From NCBI GenBank assembly GCA_948146395.1, contig OX411544.1, positions 34,740,457 through 34,804,456 on the forward strand: a stretch of 64,000 nt of DNA, written 5' to 3'. Position numbers and translations under genes: made by a program. Positions 34,717-46,420 of this stretch are shown here, in pieces (within the stretch, counting starts at the first letter, position 1; every line of letters begins with the position of its first letter). The notes beneath the pieces are model-generated. The model was not told the origin of the DNA, made no database searches, and was given only the letters and a program-made list of their open reading frames with translations. This DNA comes from Fragum whitleyi (taxonomy: Eukaryota; Mollusca; Bivalvia; Cardiida; Cardiidae).

Positions 34717-37700
34717 ATGAAGAAATCGGGTTTTGTGAACTGCTTTGTTTTAATTTTGGTGGTTTATTTTTTACCTGGTGAGAGGTTTTAACCTTTAATT
34801 ATGAATAACTATATTAAGTGTACGGTCGATATTGCTCGAGCAACCACTTCAATTGAGCGACCCATATTTTATTTATTTTTCATTATATTTTTCTTTTTAG
34901 CTCACCTGAGCACGAAGTGCTCAAGGTGAGCTATTGTGATCGTAGAATGTCCTTCGTCCGTCGTCAGTCGTGCGTCGTTCGTCGTCCAAAATTTCTTTAA
35001 ACATCTTCTCCTCCTAAACCAGTGGGCCAATCTTGATGAAACTTGGAAGGGATGTTCCTTTGGTCAAGCTCTACCAAAGTTGTTCAAATAATTGAAAACC
35101 ACGCTTAACATTCCCTTTCCCTTTACATAAAGGGTGAAAATATGAAAATCTTTAAAAATCTTCTTCTCTGAAACTAGAAAGCAGACAGCTTTCATATTTG
35201 GTATGTAGCATCATCTAGTGGACCTCTACCAAGATTGTTCATATCAAGACCCTGGGGTCATATTTGGGCTTTGCCCGGGCCCAACCCTTTTTACATAGAA
35301 TCAGAGAGCGAAAATCTTTAAAAAATCTTCTTCTCTGAAACCAGATGGCAGACAGCTTTCATTTTTGGTATGTAGCATCATCTAGTGGGCCCCTACCAAG
35401 TTTGTTCATATTAAGACCCTTGGGTCATATTTGGGCTTCACCTGGGCGCATCCCTTTCAGCTCATCTGAGCACGATGGGTGAAAAAAGGAAAACTTTCAA
35501 AAATCTTCTTCTCTGAAACCAGAAGGCTGACGGCTTTCATATTTAGTATGTAGCATCATCTTATGGACCGCTTCCAAGTTATTCATATCAAGACCCTGGG
35601 GTCAAATTTGGGGGTCCACCCGGGTGCATCCCTTTTTACATAGAATCAAAGAGCAAAAAGGCATATCTGTCTTGCTCTACGCTGAAAACTTTCCATGGTA
35701 TTGATTTAAGGCAATTATCTTCATTTTGACATCTGCCTATCCAATTAATGTGATGTCTCAGGGGTCAAAGAGATTCAGGTGAGCGATCTAGGACCATCTT
35801 GGTCCTCTTGTATTTTTAACCTGTTTTATTTATTTAATAAGTTTTTTTATTAATCCATGATGATATACATTTATATTCATTATACAATATCAATATAGGG
35901 AATTTTAACATTTAGTATGAAATTAATTTCCTAATGCATACATTTATTATTTATCAAGCTGAATGACATGAGAATTTTAGATTTTATTGTTTTTTGAGAT
36001 GTGACTTGGTCTGGACTTGCGTTATTTTGTCTTTCAAAATAAAGCTATTTTTTCAAAATGCGAGACCTTTTTTATATTTTCAAAGACGACAATGTGCATT
36101 TTTTTGACTGTTAAATTCTTAAGTATAAGAATGCGAAAAGTCTCAAACGCACCTCATTGTATTGTTTGGCATAAATTAAGGTAGCAATAAATAAATAAAA
36201 TAGGGGTTTTCATGTCAATTAGCTTGAAAAAGAATGAATTGACTATGGTGTGTAAGGAGACGAAAATTCTGTTTTTCGATGGATTGACATCCCTTTACTA
36301 TTGCCCATTTTTCAGTAAAAGGCCAATAAGATTTAGATTTTTCTTATATTCTTATGTTAATTTAAGCTGTCTTTTCAAACCCTTAAGTGATGGAATTATT
36401 TTTTTTTTCAAATTACACATGTACATATATATATATACACGAGCGGACGCTTTTGTTAATCGACCATGATAAAAAGTTTCTTTACCGTAGTTGAATGTCA
36501 GGAAAAGAGGACATTCTTTGACGAAAAATTGTTTACCATTGAGTCTAAAATTGTTAAAACACGTTAGAACCGCCTCAATGAGGCGTTTCTAAATGATTTA
36601 ACATTTTGGTGTTCAGTAAGAAGTTATTTTCCATGATCACTGCCCTGGCAGGGCGGAGCCTAAGTAACGTGTCGTTGCACTTAAGGTTAAGGGAAATCAG
36701 CTCTTATATAAAATAACCTACTTCTAAGGAGAGTCGACATAAAAAACTTGAGACCTGAAATGGTAGATTGGTAACCAAATCCTCGTAACTTCAGCTTAAT
36801 GCTTACGAGGCCTTGGTAACCAAACGATGAAATTTGTGTTCTCTCTCAAAGCACGTGAATCATTTAGGTTTAAGGATACAGTTCAAAAAACAAGAGAATT
36901 TTAACAATTTTGTTGAGAATCTACTTACGTAAAATGTCCGTGAAATGTAGAAAATCAAAGTACCGTAACGAATTTCATAGACTGGCACTTGCCCTCAAAA
37001 CATTATATAATAGACTAGACATAGAGCAACTGCGTACATGCACCGAAATAACGACAGCTATACATGAAACTATAGCTGCTATTATTTGAACGCGTTAACG
37101 ATGATTACCGATTAAAAATTGAAAGAACCCAAACTATTGAAAAGTAAACACGCTAAATTACGTCACGGGTAAGCCCCGCCCTGCCAGTTCATTGATTACG
37201 CAGAATAGAGACATCCAAATCAGCCTTCAAAATAATCTGTATTGACAATGTTTTCATAATGAATATAATGTTTTTTAAAGCTGCTCTTTCACAGATTGGG
37301 AAAATGTGATTTTTGAAAATTTTCGTTAAAAAAATCGGGTGTAACGACCTCATTATGTTGTAGCCTTAAAATAATAAGATTCAATCTGATAATACATGAA
37401 AAGAAAGACCAATTTTCCTGAATTTAGCAAAATTCATTCTCAAAAATAAAGCAACTACTAACGCCTTAAAAATATTCTTCAGTTTCGAGCCAACTATTTA
37501 TATGTAGATTTTGCGCGGTGAGCCGTGTTTCAACTTTTTACCGGAAGATTCTCGTGCCATTTGTTCGAAATAGATAAACCAGGTTAAAATAATGCCTTAA
37601 AAAAGTTTAAAGTTTACCTTTTAAACCAACGTTATTGCATATCTTCAAATATAAGGTTCACCCAAACATGTACTTTCACAATTCAGAGAAGGGACCAGGT

Positions 37701-40700
37701 TAAACTCCTGTCTTTTGCTTTTAATTATACCCGATTTACCTATAATACTAGACTCGGCGCCTACGTCAGAGCTCAGTTTTGAAAATACACCTATACGTAT
37801 GTGCATTCCGTATGTTTGTCTTATTCAATCAAAGATTGAGTTAAAAAGTATTTTACAGCTGGCATCTTCATATCAATACGAGCAAAAATGAAAGATTATT
37901 CACAGAGAGTAATGATTTTGTAATTTAAAGACTCGAAATAAATAGACTAGATGCATTGCTGATTTTGGTGCTTCGAAACATTTAGTTACAATACTATTGA
38001 AATGTGTTGTTTTTAGAGCCATGCCCTTGGGCCATTCTTAATCTCCTGAAAATACACACATTTCCAAATCTAAGTACAGGTTTCAATTTCTTCGTTATGT
38101 TACTCGATAAAGCTACTTTTCTCGGAGAGCTTAAAATACTCGCGAAGCCTTAGGCTAAATGATGGTCAGCCAACTCCCCTACAAGGGGGGGGGGGGGGGG
38201 GGGGAGTTCAAGCCCTTGACTTTTATGCGTAAAAAATCTCTTAACCGGTATTTATTCCTTTAATGATACTCTTATTACGAAAGATAGCGTTTTGAGGTTT
38301 CGATGTTTTACTGTTTCTATAGTCAGCGTTCAAATCTTTACAAACATTAGATTGAAAAGATTACACGTCACCTTTAACATAAAATCACATTAATTGACGT
38401 TCGATATCTCATCAAAAATGCCTTTTTTCATAACTCCAAAACCGGACAAGACTTTTTGTCCAATATACTAGTAGTATACACGTTGATATTTTTACCTTTT
38501 AGGTACATTTGAAGTCAAGTGTTATAAAACAAAGTTAAGCGGAAAAATTAAAATTGTTGACTGCGTGGATTCGTGTGTTACCCAGATTATTCAGTGTAAG
38601 TACTTATAATTGCCATCCAATAAAATAAAGAATTCTGATTGGTTGAAATCGCATCACGTGGGGAAATCCATTGCACTTTATTTCTGTATAAAATGCAATA
38701 GATCTTTCGGGCAACCCCCGAAATTCGATGTGCAAGTACTGTGTTGTAGGAACTCGAATTAACCTAGTTCCCGATCATCAACGCAACATTGATATTCAAT
38801 CTATTTTAAATTAATATTTTTCGAAAGAATTTACGATTACAAGCATGCAGTTCTGATTTTGAGCCATCTTCACGAGTCAAGGGGTATCGAATCGAAACTT
38901 CTCGAATACCGTAAGATAAGTAAAACGTTCGTAACCCTTGGCTCGACAAGATGATTTTGAGCCGACCTAAAATTAGAAAACAGCGAGTCGACGAAGACCT
39001 TCAAGCAACCCTCCCAACTAAGACCGACCACGCCGTTTTCGTTTAAAAATACAGACTCACTTGGTAGAAAAAAGCTCTTTTGTCATAAGAACCTCTACGA
39101 ATTTTAATGCTGTCTTGTGTATTTGTGTATCATTTGTTTTACTATATGACATTTCACTTCGATAGCGAGACAAACAATACAAGATCTAAAAATAGATTGT
39201 GTAATTTATACGCGCAGAAAGTAGACTTGAAGCTTTAATGTTTGGCTGAGTATTATAATAGTTTCGTCGATCAAGATGATTGCAATTATAAGGGACGAGT
39301 GTCTTTTTCACTGCATTTATTGGGGTGTAAAGTGCAATTGCCTTAGCACATGGCTTAATCATAACGCCCTACGGGCGTTATTTGCCATGTGCTCAGGCAA
39401 TTATACCCCAATAAACGCAGTGAAAAGGACACTCATCCCTATAATAAATTGCGGTACTGAACATGTATAACTCGAATACGCTATTGTGACTTGTGATTAC
39501 AGTGCATTTGTATATAATCAGCGAGTCACAAAAGCGAATTCTACTTATATATATATTACGCCAATTAAAGAAAACAATGTCGCGAATTAAGCTGTAGTTT
39601 TCATTTTCTAGTCGCCCTCAAGCAATTGGTGGACACTTGACGGTCCTTAGAAACAAGTCAATTGGCGATACAATTGCGTACTTTGCAAATTGGCTGATTG
39701 CATGAGGAGGAATTTACATCATATCTATATACAGAGCGTAGAGTGAAGACGATCGGCAGACTGTGCGCATGTTCACACCGACCAGAGGCTTTGCATGGCG
39801 CACAAATCATTTAAAATTATTGGAAATGTCTTGCACATCTTCGTTTCGTAAATAAAACTTTGTGATCCGTCACGCGAAAAGGGACCACAGGGGAACTCTG
39901 TAAAATATATATTTGAAAAAGAGATTGGGACCAGCAAAGGACATCCAGAGGTCGCATTTCAAAAAAAATTCACATCTTTAGGTAGATTGATCACTATATA
40001 GATTTAGAAAATAAGCAAAGTGCGAAAAGTGCCGACCCTAGTCAGTCTTCGCGATCCGCGCAGTCTGACTAGGGTCGAAACTTTACGCAATACCCAGATG
40101 GTCACTTTTTGCGTGACGGGTCACATAAATAGAAAAGATAATTGCAGATTCGGAATGTAATGGCTAAATGCACTATGTGAGTCGGCTACGGTTTTCATTC
40201 TATTTTGTTCGCCTTTGGCTCTGAAGATAGACTCAGATCTGTGTCTTGTGGTACATGTATAAAAATACACAGGGAATCGTAGACCTATGTACGAGGGTGA
40301 ATCAGAAATTACGTAGACTAGCGTTGCAGAAATTTTGATTTCACAGACTTTGAAGAGAAAACTACATTATTATTATTTTCTCTTTGTCGTGTAAATTTGG
40401 ATAAAATCCAAATAGTTGGTCACTTGAAGCAACCATTCTAAAACATGTAGTCATTTGGTACCAGCGCACGGTAACGACGTCAATATGACGCTGCGGCATT
40501 GAATAATAGACCTATGTACTCGTAGAATAACAGTTACATGCTTGGAAAGGATGCAATGGTAACACTGGTGTTAGAAACATTAGGAACCCATTCATCGGTA
40601 CTCCAGCCACCACGTTATAGCTGAAAACTGTTGAAAGTGGCCATACAAACGATCAACTCAAACAAACATACACTAACGAAACCAACCTTTCTTTTTCAAT

Positions 40701-40806
40701 TACAGATAAAGCATTTCGAGGATGCAGCTATGGCTATCACAAAAGCGGCTGTCGTGAAGACGGGAATATCTTCGAGTGCTTTTGCAATGAAAATTTGTGT
40801 AATTGA
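34717..40806 (+). CDS. Secreted three-finger (Ly6/uPAR-like) protein, gene B
   Basis: Exons 34717-34777, 38503-38595 and 40706-40806 (stop TGA); both introns are phase 1, as in genes A and C. Exon 1 gives MKKSGFVNCFVLILVVYFLP, a typical signal peptide, with donor GTGAGA. The ATG context (ttcaaaATGa) matches gene C. Exon 2 has CYKTKLSG, then DCVDSCVTQIIQ. Exon 3 has GCSYGYHKSGC and ends CFCNENLCN followed directly by the stop. Length is 84 residues with eight mature cysteines. Exon 3 is very close to gene C at DNA level, so B and C are the younger pair. A SINE on the opposite strand starts within about 50 bp of the stop, and I saw no clear AATAAA before it. Confidence 0.85.
34895..35812 (+). 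mobile_element. GCTCACCTGAGCAC element with internal tandem repeats
   Basis: Starts ttagctcacctgagcacgaa, a small hairpin, then cgtccgtcgtcagtcgtgcg. Three units of about 180 bp follow (cttcttctctgaaaccagaa, ggtatgtagcatcatctagt, agaccctggggtcat). Ends caggtgagcgatctaggacc. This organisation is widespread in bivalve genomes by recollection. It lies in intron 1 of gene B. Confidence 0.75.
36642..37195. mobile_element. TIR element with CTGGCAGGGCGGRGC ends
   Basis: Left ctggcagggcggagcctaag and right ttacgtcacgggtaagcccc..gccctgccag are inverse. The inside has a hairpin, ttggtaaccaaatcctcgta with its inverse, at 36766-36825. A similar terminus is seen at 14997-15020. Confidence 0.5.
37200..38500. 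other. Gene B intron 1, nothing recognised
   Basis: AT-rich, with no frames or repeat families recognised, except a poly-G run of about 19 at 38186-38204. Confidence 0.5.
39284..39455. repeat. Long hairpin, about 80 bp arms
   Basis: ataagggacgagtgtc..cactgcatttattggggtgt..cttagcacatggc pairs with gccatgtgctcaggcaatta..aataaacgcagtgaaaagga. Centre aacgccctacgggcgtt. It lies in intron 2 of gene B. Confidence 0.88.
39862..40127. mobile_element. TIR element, CCCGTCACGCGAAAAG family
   Basis: gtgatccgtcacgcgaaaag to ctttttgcgtgacgggtcac. Internal cgatccgcgcagtctgacta. 266 bp. Confidence 0.8.
40276..40665 (+). mobile_element. SINE A tail interrupted by a TACGAGGGT fragment
   Basis: The SINE words gaatcgtagacctatgta and, past the insert, acctatgtactcgtagaata..ctccagccaccacgttatag are separated by about 215 bp. 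The insert begins cgagggtgaatcagaaatta. tagacctatgta is repeated on both sides (about 40280-40291 and 40507-40518). The SINE ends about 40 bases before gene B exon 3. Confidence 0.6.
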
Positions 40807-40852
40807 TACGACAGCATTTTATACTCAAACTGACCAGGATTACTTGTTTAAT

Positions 40853-41075
40853 TCCGTTTATTTATCGTCGCTACCGTAGCGCATGCCCATATGAGCGACG
40901 CCCCCAGAAGACGGTTAGTTGTTACGGGGGATAGTGAAAGGATACATGACGAAACTACTGCTGAGATCCGCCATGGTTCTTTAACGTGCTCGGTGTAAAG
41001 CTTTGTGTACCAGCCCGGGAATCGAACCTACGCGTCGAACTTCAATGGTGCTCTACCAACTGAGCTAATCAGGAT
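40853..41075 (-). mobile_element. tRNA-derived SINE, family B
   Basis: The minus strand begins with a good tRNA-like head: TTAGCTCAGTTGGTAGAGCA (A box), then GGTTCGATTCCCGGG (B box). The body matches 6636-6851. It lies just downstream of the gene B stop. Confidence 0.82.
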
Positions 41076-41204
41076 TACGGACAAACCAGGTGGTGTTAGT
41101 TTACTCTTAATGGTTTTTCAAAGTATTAAACATATCTCCATTTCGAGGACTCGCATGCATTATTAAAAGGTATATGTTAGCGATATTCAAATTGCAATCA
41201 TTCA

Positions 41205-41445
41205 ATATTTCCCGGGTTCGATCCCCGACGGCGGCACTCATTCTTTCCGACAATTTGTCTCTCACCAATGGGTTGATAATCGTAGACCTATGTGAGATAG
41301 TAGCTGGAGGCTAGGAAAGGATGTAATGGTTGTACTGGTGAGAGAAATACCAGGAATCCATTGTTAGGTAATCTAGCCACCGCGATATAACTGAAATAAT
41401 GTTGAAAGCGGCGTTAAACTCCATTCAATCAATCAATAATTCAAT
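41205..41445 (+). mobile_element. SINE A
   Basis: cccgggttcgatccccgacg to the tail ccattcaatcaatcaat. Confidence 0.82.
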
Positions 41446-41992
41446 ATTATAGTAGAACATTCTGATTGATTTTATGCACCGTGTTTTCTAACAGTTAATC
41501 AATAGATTAAATATACAGTCAACGAAAACTGACACTCATTCATCGCTATATTCGTAGCATTCCCAACACTTTCCCTTGTTACAATTCCGTAACTTAGCAA
41601 CAAAAAACAACACAGAACTAAATTACAAATTGTAATTTGCCAAGTCCGTAAGCACTTGGGTATCCGGCGCTAATACATGTAAACATAACATACATCTACA
41701 ACACGGACCCTGATTATTTTAGAGTCCCTGATCTACAACTACAAATTGCTCAAAAAGAGGCAAGCTATACAGGAGTACATAATAACTTTTTCACCCCAAA
41801 AAATAAGAAAAACGCGTCCGTTCACCGCGGTTACCCAAAGCTGAAAAACAACTTCAATACACTTATACATACTCATCGCTCAATACCCGTGTAGCACGTG
41901 CTACTTACTACATTGCAAAGGGAAAATAATTTTCTCCTAATTCGTACCTCAAACGCAGAAAATTATATTACTCAATTCCTTCAACAGGCTAC
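41446..41992. other. Intergenic, nothing recognised
   Basis: No frames or known repeats seen. Confidence 0.5.
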
Positions 41993-42433
41993 TACAGTTA
42001 GTTACATCGTGTAATTGACATTCACCTTATTCAAAACCATTCTAAATCGCCCATTCAGCGCTCCATTAATTAATTCCAAACACTCACTCAAACCATTCAA
42101 ATCGCCCAAACCCATTGAAAAAATATAGAATAAGCAACGTCATTCAAAATAAATTTGGAAAAAAGGAAAAATCGCGGTTTCAATAACAATATACAACTTG
42201 TAAGCGTCTTATAGGTTCGCGAAGAAATAGAAAGCTATCTATAGAACTTGCATGCATATTTTATTAAAGGGAGGTAATCAATATCGCTTATTTTGTTCAC
42301 CCTGAACAAAATTTGCGATATTGGATTACCTCCCATTAAATTCACTCAAAACTCGCTCCACACTCATTCAATTTCATTCCTAAATCATTCCAAAATCATT
42401 CGACTTGTCAATTTTACGATGTTGTTAACTGTA
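41993..42433 (-). mobile_element. TA MITE copy 14
   Basis: Full-length reversed copy with clean TIRs and a near-perfect internal hairpin. Confidence 0.88.
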
Positions 42434-42547
42434 AACTTAGTTGAAATTGCTAAACACTTGTCATAATTGCTAGAGCATAACAAGTCTGTGAAGACACAGA
42501 AAGGAACGGCTTTGACGACCTGACGGGCATTTTTCGGGATATTTCGT

Positions 42548-42713
42548 TTAAGGTAGTGGACCCGTAATAGTCCCGCAACATTTCGGACCACACATCTCTT
42601 TACAATGTTAACCGAGGTTTCCTAATGAAAATCATTAGAAAACCTCGGTTTACACTGTTGAAGTTCATTACTTATGAGATGTTTCAAAACTATAACGGGT
42701 CAACTGCCATAAA
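42548..42713. mobile_element. 165 bp TTAA hairpin element
   Basis: TTAAGGTAGTGGACCCGTAA to acgggtcaactgccataaa, with the central palindrome intact. Confidence 0.82.
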
Positions 42714-43280
42714 CTAATACGAAAAATATCTTTTAATTGAATTACCATTTCAAGCTTATTAACATTTAATAATGATCTTTTCACAATATATAATACCGCA
42801 TGCTGATGAGACTCGAACAAGTGCGTGAATGGCGCATATATGAATATCAGACCCGTTTCAATAACAAGATAGATTTACTTTATGGCCCTTTCGCATTACA
42901 AAAGTTTATGAAAATTAGCATTCATGTGGTCAAACCCGAGGTAGCAACTAAATTTTAATGTAATCGGGCATATGTTAACATCTTCATCAACTATGTCGTA
43001 AAGATAAGGATCGATTATTTTTTTTAAATCAAACAACATCCAAAATGATACAGCCTCATACAAAAAACAAAGAATTTGTGTTAGCTATGCTAGAAATTGG
43101 TGTCTTATTCTAAAACTTACAAGTTCTGTGACTTTCAACATAGGACTCTTTTTCTGTTTGTTTTTTTCCCTATTTATTCACTGAATCATCGAATATGGTT
43201 GCATAACTAAAATTCTTCAGAATTGCCGATCAGCCGAAAAGAAAAAAATCACCATTAAATACAATCGGCATATTCAAATA

Positions 43281-43699
43281 ATAGTTGTTAGTTTTATCGT
43301 TAAATTGACACTCGTTCCGCCAAAATCATTCTAAATCACGCACTCAGCATTCATTCATTTTAAACTTTTCTCACACCATTCCAAAACTATGCGAAATCGT
43401 TCAAAAACACTTAGACATATTTCAAAACGATCAAATCATTTAATTATTTTAATCTTTCCACATTTTTAATACCTGGTGGTATGGTTTCAAAGTGTCTGAT
43501 TGGACCGTAAAGCAATACTAACACAAAATACGATTATTTCAATGGGAGGCAATATTATATCGGAAAATGGACGAAATAAGCGATATGTATAACCTCCCTT
43601 TAATTCTAATCTAAAATCGCTCTTCCCATTCATACAACTTCATTTCGAAATAATTCCAAAATCGTTCACCAAATCAATTTCAATATCTTGTAAACTGTA
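43281..43699 (-). mobile_element. TA MITE copy 15, diverged
   Basis: gttagttttatcgttaaatt to caatatcttgtaaactgta. The hairpin is shortened. Confidence 0.7.
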
Positions 43700-43959
43700 G
43701 CAAGTCTTAGAAGGTAGCATTTCATAAATCGAAATCAAGGTCTTCACAAATGGCCGATATGCATGGAAAAATAGAAAGAAATGTAAATGAACTAATCTTT
43801 TCATCAAGGTCATCATAGTCATCGAAGGTTACGACAATTCGTCTACTCCCAAATCGATGCCTATACTGTTTGTGTGGTTTATGCAATATAAGCAGACTTG
43901 AATCCTTTCGTTCGTATTGTCACCTATTTTGTCACGCTTGTTAACATGTTAGTGTCTGA

Positions 43960-44055
43960 AAATATCAATGTTATCTGGTCGAGGTTGGCAGAATTTATCA
44001 TGACGGGGCATTGCCTCGTCATGATAATTACTCACTGCCGATAACGGATAACTGA
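43960..44055. repeat. Hairpin
   Basis: tatctggtcgaggttggcag and tatcatgacg pair with cgtcatgata and ctcactgccgataacggata across ggggcattgcc. Confidence 0.6.
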
Positions 44056-44399
44056 TATTTTAAGACATTTACACGTTTTTTCTATACTCAACAACTTTAT
44101 TTACGCATCGTTCATTCCATTAAAAAACATTGAAAAAAGCAAATAATTCTTTATTCAAATAAAATCATGGGCTCAATCGTTCAATTGACTATCCATATCA
44201 AGGGCTCAATCTTTTAAATAACTTCCATGCTTAACCCTTTGCTACAAAAACACGTTTAAATGCATGTTACACGTGCACACTTATTGGCTCGTGCAAAAAT
44301 GAAAATTGTGTACTGAAGAAAAACTCAGTTTAGTACAGGACAGAAAACTGAAGAGAACATTTGTTTTTCTCAAACGACGTCAATTTTACGTAATGGTGC

Positions 44400-45738
44400 G
44401 TTTAAGCGTTGCCATCAGAAAAATGCGATCGGGATGTTGCAGGCTGGGATGTCGACAAGAAATGTTGCTAGGCAACTAAACTGCAACCAGTCGACTATCG
44501 TTAGGCTTAGTCAGAAGTTTAGGCAAACAGGTTCGGTGCAAGACATTCAGGGGCGAAGCAGGCGAAGGGTGGCAACTCCTGCGCAAGATCGGTGAGTCCC
44601 ATTTATTGCAGATTCCAATCTCGTTATTTTCTCTTTTGTTTGAAACTGTGTACATAGTAAACAATTATGACCATGCACATTTTTGCATTACTGTGCTTAT
44701 ACGCTAGAATTTTACTGTCAAAATTTGTACATGGTTTTTCATCATATGGCATTTGGTGAAATGATTTAGTCTTTTGAATTCATTTGAATGTGATCACAAC
44801 GACGTCGTTACTTATTGTTGCATGAGTTCTGAAGAAAACGTTTGAATACAGTTTCATCAGTTTTTGATTAAATGAATCATTATTTTTTGGTTGCAAATCG
44901 ATCAATGTCTTAAATTGTAGGCAAATAAGGCTGGCACATCTAAGAGACAGATTCCTACCTGCAACTGCCACAGCCAGATTGATCCCGGGTCGTCATGCTC
45001 CTTAAATATCATCTCAAACCGTCCGTCGTAGGCTCCGAGGATCTCGTCTAAATGCTAGAAGACCTTACGTCGGACCAATTCAGACAGAGCGACATAGACA
45101 CTTGCGTCTCCAATGGACAAGAGTACATCAAGGATGGACAAGGGCAATGTGGAGGTCCGTCCTGTTTACGGATGAATCCCGTTTCCGTCTTAGCATGGCT
45201 GATGGCAGACGACGTGTTTGGCGTCGTCAAGGGGAACGCTGTGCTCGATGTTGCGTTGCTGAGGCCGATAGGTGGGGTGGTGGAAGTTTAATGGTTTGGG
45301 GCGGGATTAGTTTCTATGGAAAAACAGAGCTGCATTTCTTCAATGGGCCCGTAAATGCGGTTACATATCGCGACGATGTCCTAGAGCAAATGGAGTTACC
45401 CTTTCTGCAGACTCATCCTAACGTCAACGTCTTGCAGCAGGATAACGCACGTGCACACAGCAAGGATCATTCGAACATTTCTTGACAATCAAAATGTGAG
45501 TGTCCTACCATTGCCAGCACTGTCACCTGATCTTGCACTGATCGAGCATGTTTTGGACGAGCTTGGGCGCAGGATTGCCGCAAGACCTCTTCAACCACGT
45601 AATCTCCAGGAATTACGCCAAGCTCTTATTTCAGAATGGAGGAATATCCCTCTGAATTTTATAAGAACAATAATTAACTCAATGAGGAGCCGATGTTTTG
45701 CCTGTATAGCGGCCACGGGGGGATATACTAGATACTGA
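44400..45738 (+). pseudogene. Tc1/mariner-type transposase with one intron, disabled
   Basis: Exon 1 (about 44400-44591) encodes a helix-turn-helix N-terminus (AIGMLQAGMSTRNVARQLN). A GTGAGT donor opens a 329 bp intron (44592-44920), and exon 2 resumes at QIRLAHLRDRFLPA. The catalytic domain is recognisable: FTDESRF for the first Asp, QQDNARAH for the second, SPDLALIEH for the Glu, with 34 residues between the last two (DD34E). It ends with a TGA at 45736-45738. An in-frame TAA interrupts exon 2 near 45003, and a one-base frameshift lies near 45450, so it is dead. I could not locate terminal inverted repeats. Confidence 0.85.
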
Positions 45739-45739
45739 T

Positions 45740-46420
45740 TGTGTAAAAAAAGTAAATTTGGGGGTGCACAAACTTATCCAACATTTTTGTAAAGTGAATG
45801 CCCTTTGTCAAAATTTGAAAGCATAAAGTTGTTACAAATTGAATTAAGTTGTTATTTTTAACAACCATTTTAAAAAATGGCAACAGGTATATTTTTCTCG
45901 TGAACTTATTTAGGTGATGCGGTTTTTTTTATGTTCAGTATATTTATCATGCAAACCTTTTTGAGCTTCATTAAAATATACCCATAAAATCAAAGAAATT
46001 CAGGTGAAAGTATAAGCATTTTTTTCTAAAACTTAACTGTCTGATATCATGTTGTTTTATCATACAGGTGATATCAGGTCAATACAGGCTTCATTGCATG
46101 CTAAATGTCAAAAACTGGCATCATACTAGACATTTTATTAATACGTAGTTAAAACGCTTAAAGACGGTCTCAAGAACTTAAGATATATATATGAGTAGTG
46201 ATAAGTGCTTTAATATTGATAAGTTTTTTTTTCTTTATCTGTGACACAAAGCTGACACTACTTTTCACATTATGAACAGCTCTGTTGCATGAGAATCTGA
46301 TCTAGCATAAAACAATTGGTATTGGGGTTTCCAAATTGTGATATACAGAAGAAAACTACAAACTACTTTTTCATTCGTGACGAGTCAGATTCACTGACGG
46401 ATACTGACAGCTGTTTCAAA
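45740..46420. other. Transposon flank and gene C upstream region
   Basis: gtgcacaaacttatccaaca at 45764 may be the 3' terminus of the Tc1-like element; no partner was found upstream. No TATA box stands out before gene C. Confidence 0.35.

Noticed and set aside
45052..45291. Alternative 79-residue frame in the transposase
   Set aside because: It overlaps the frame carrying FTDESRF and shows no motif of its own.
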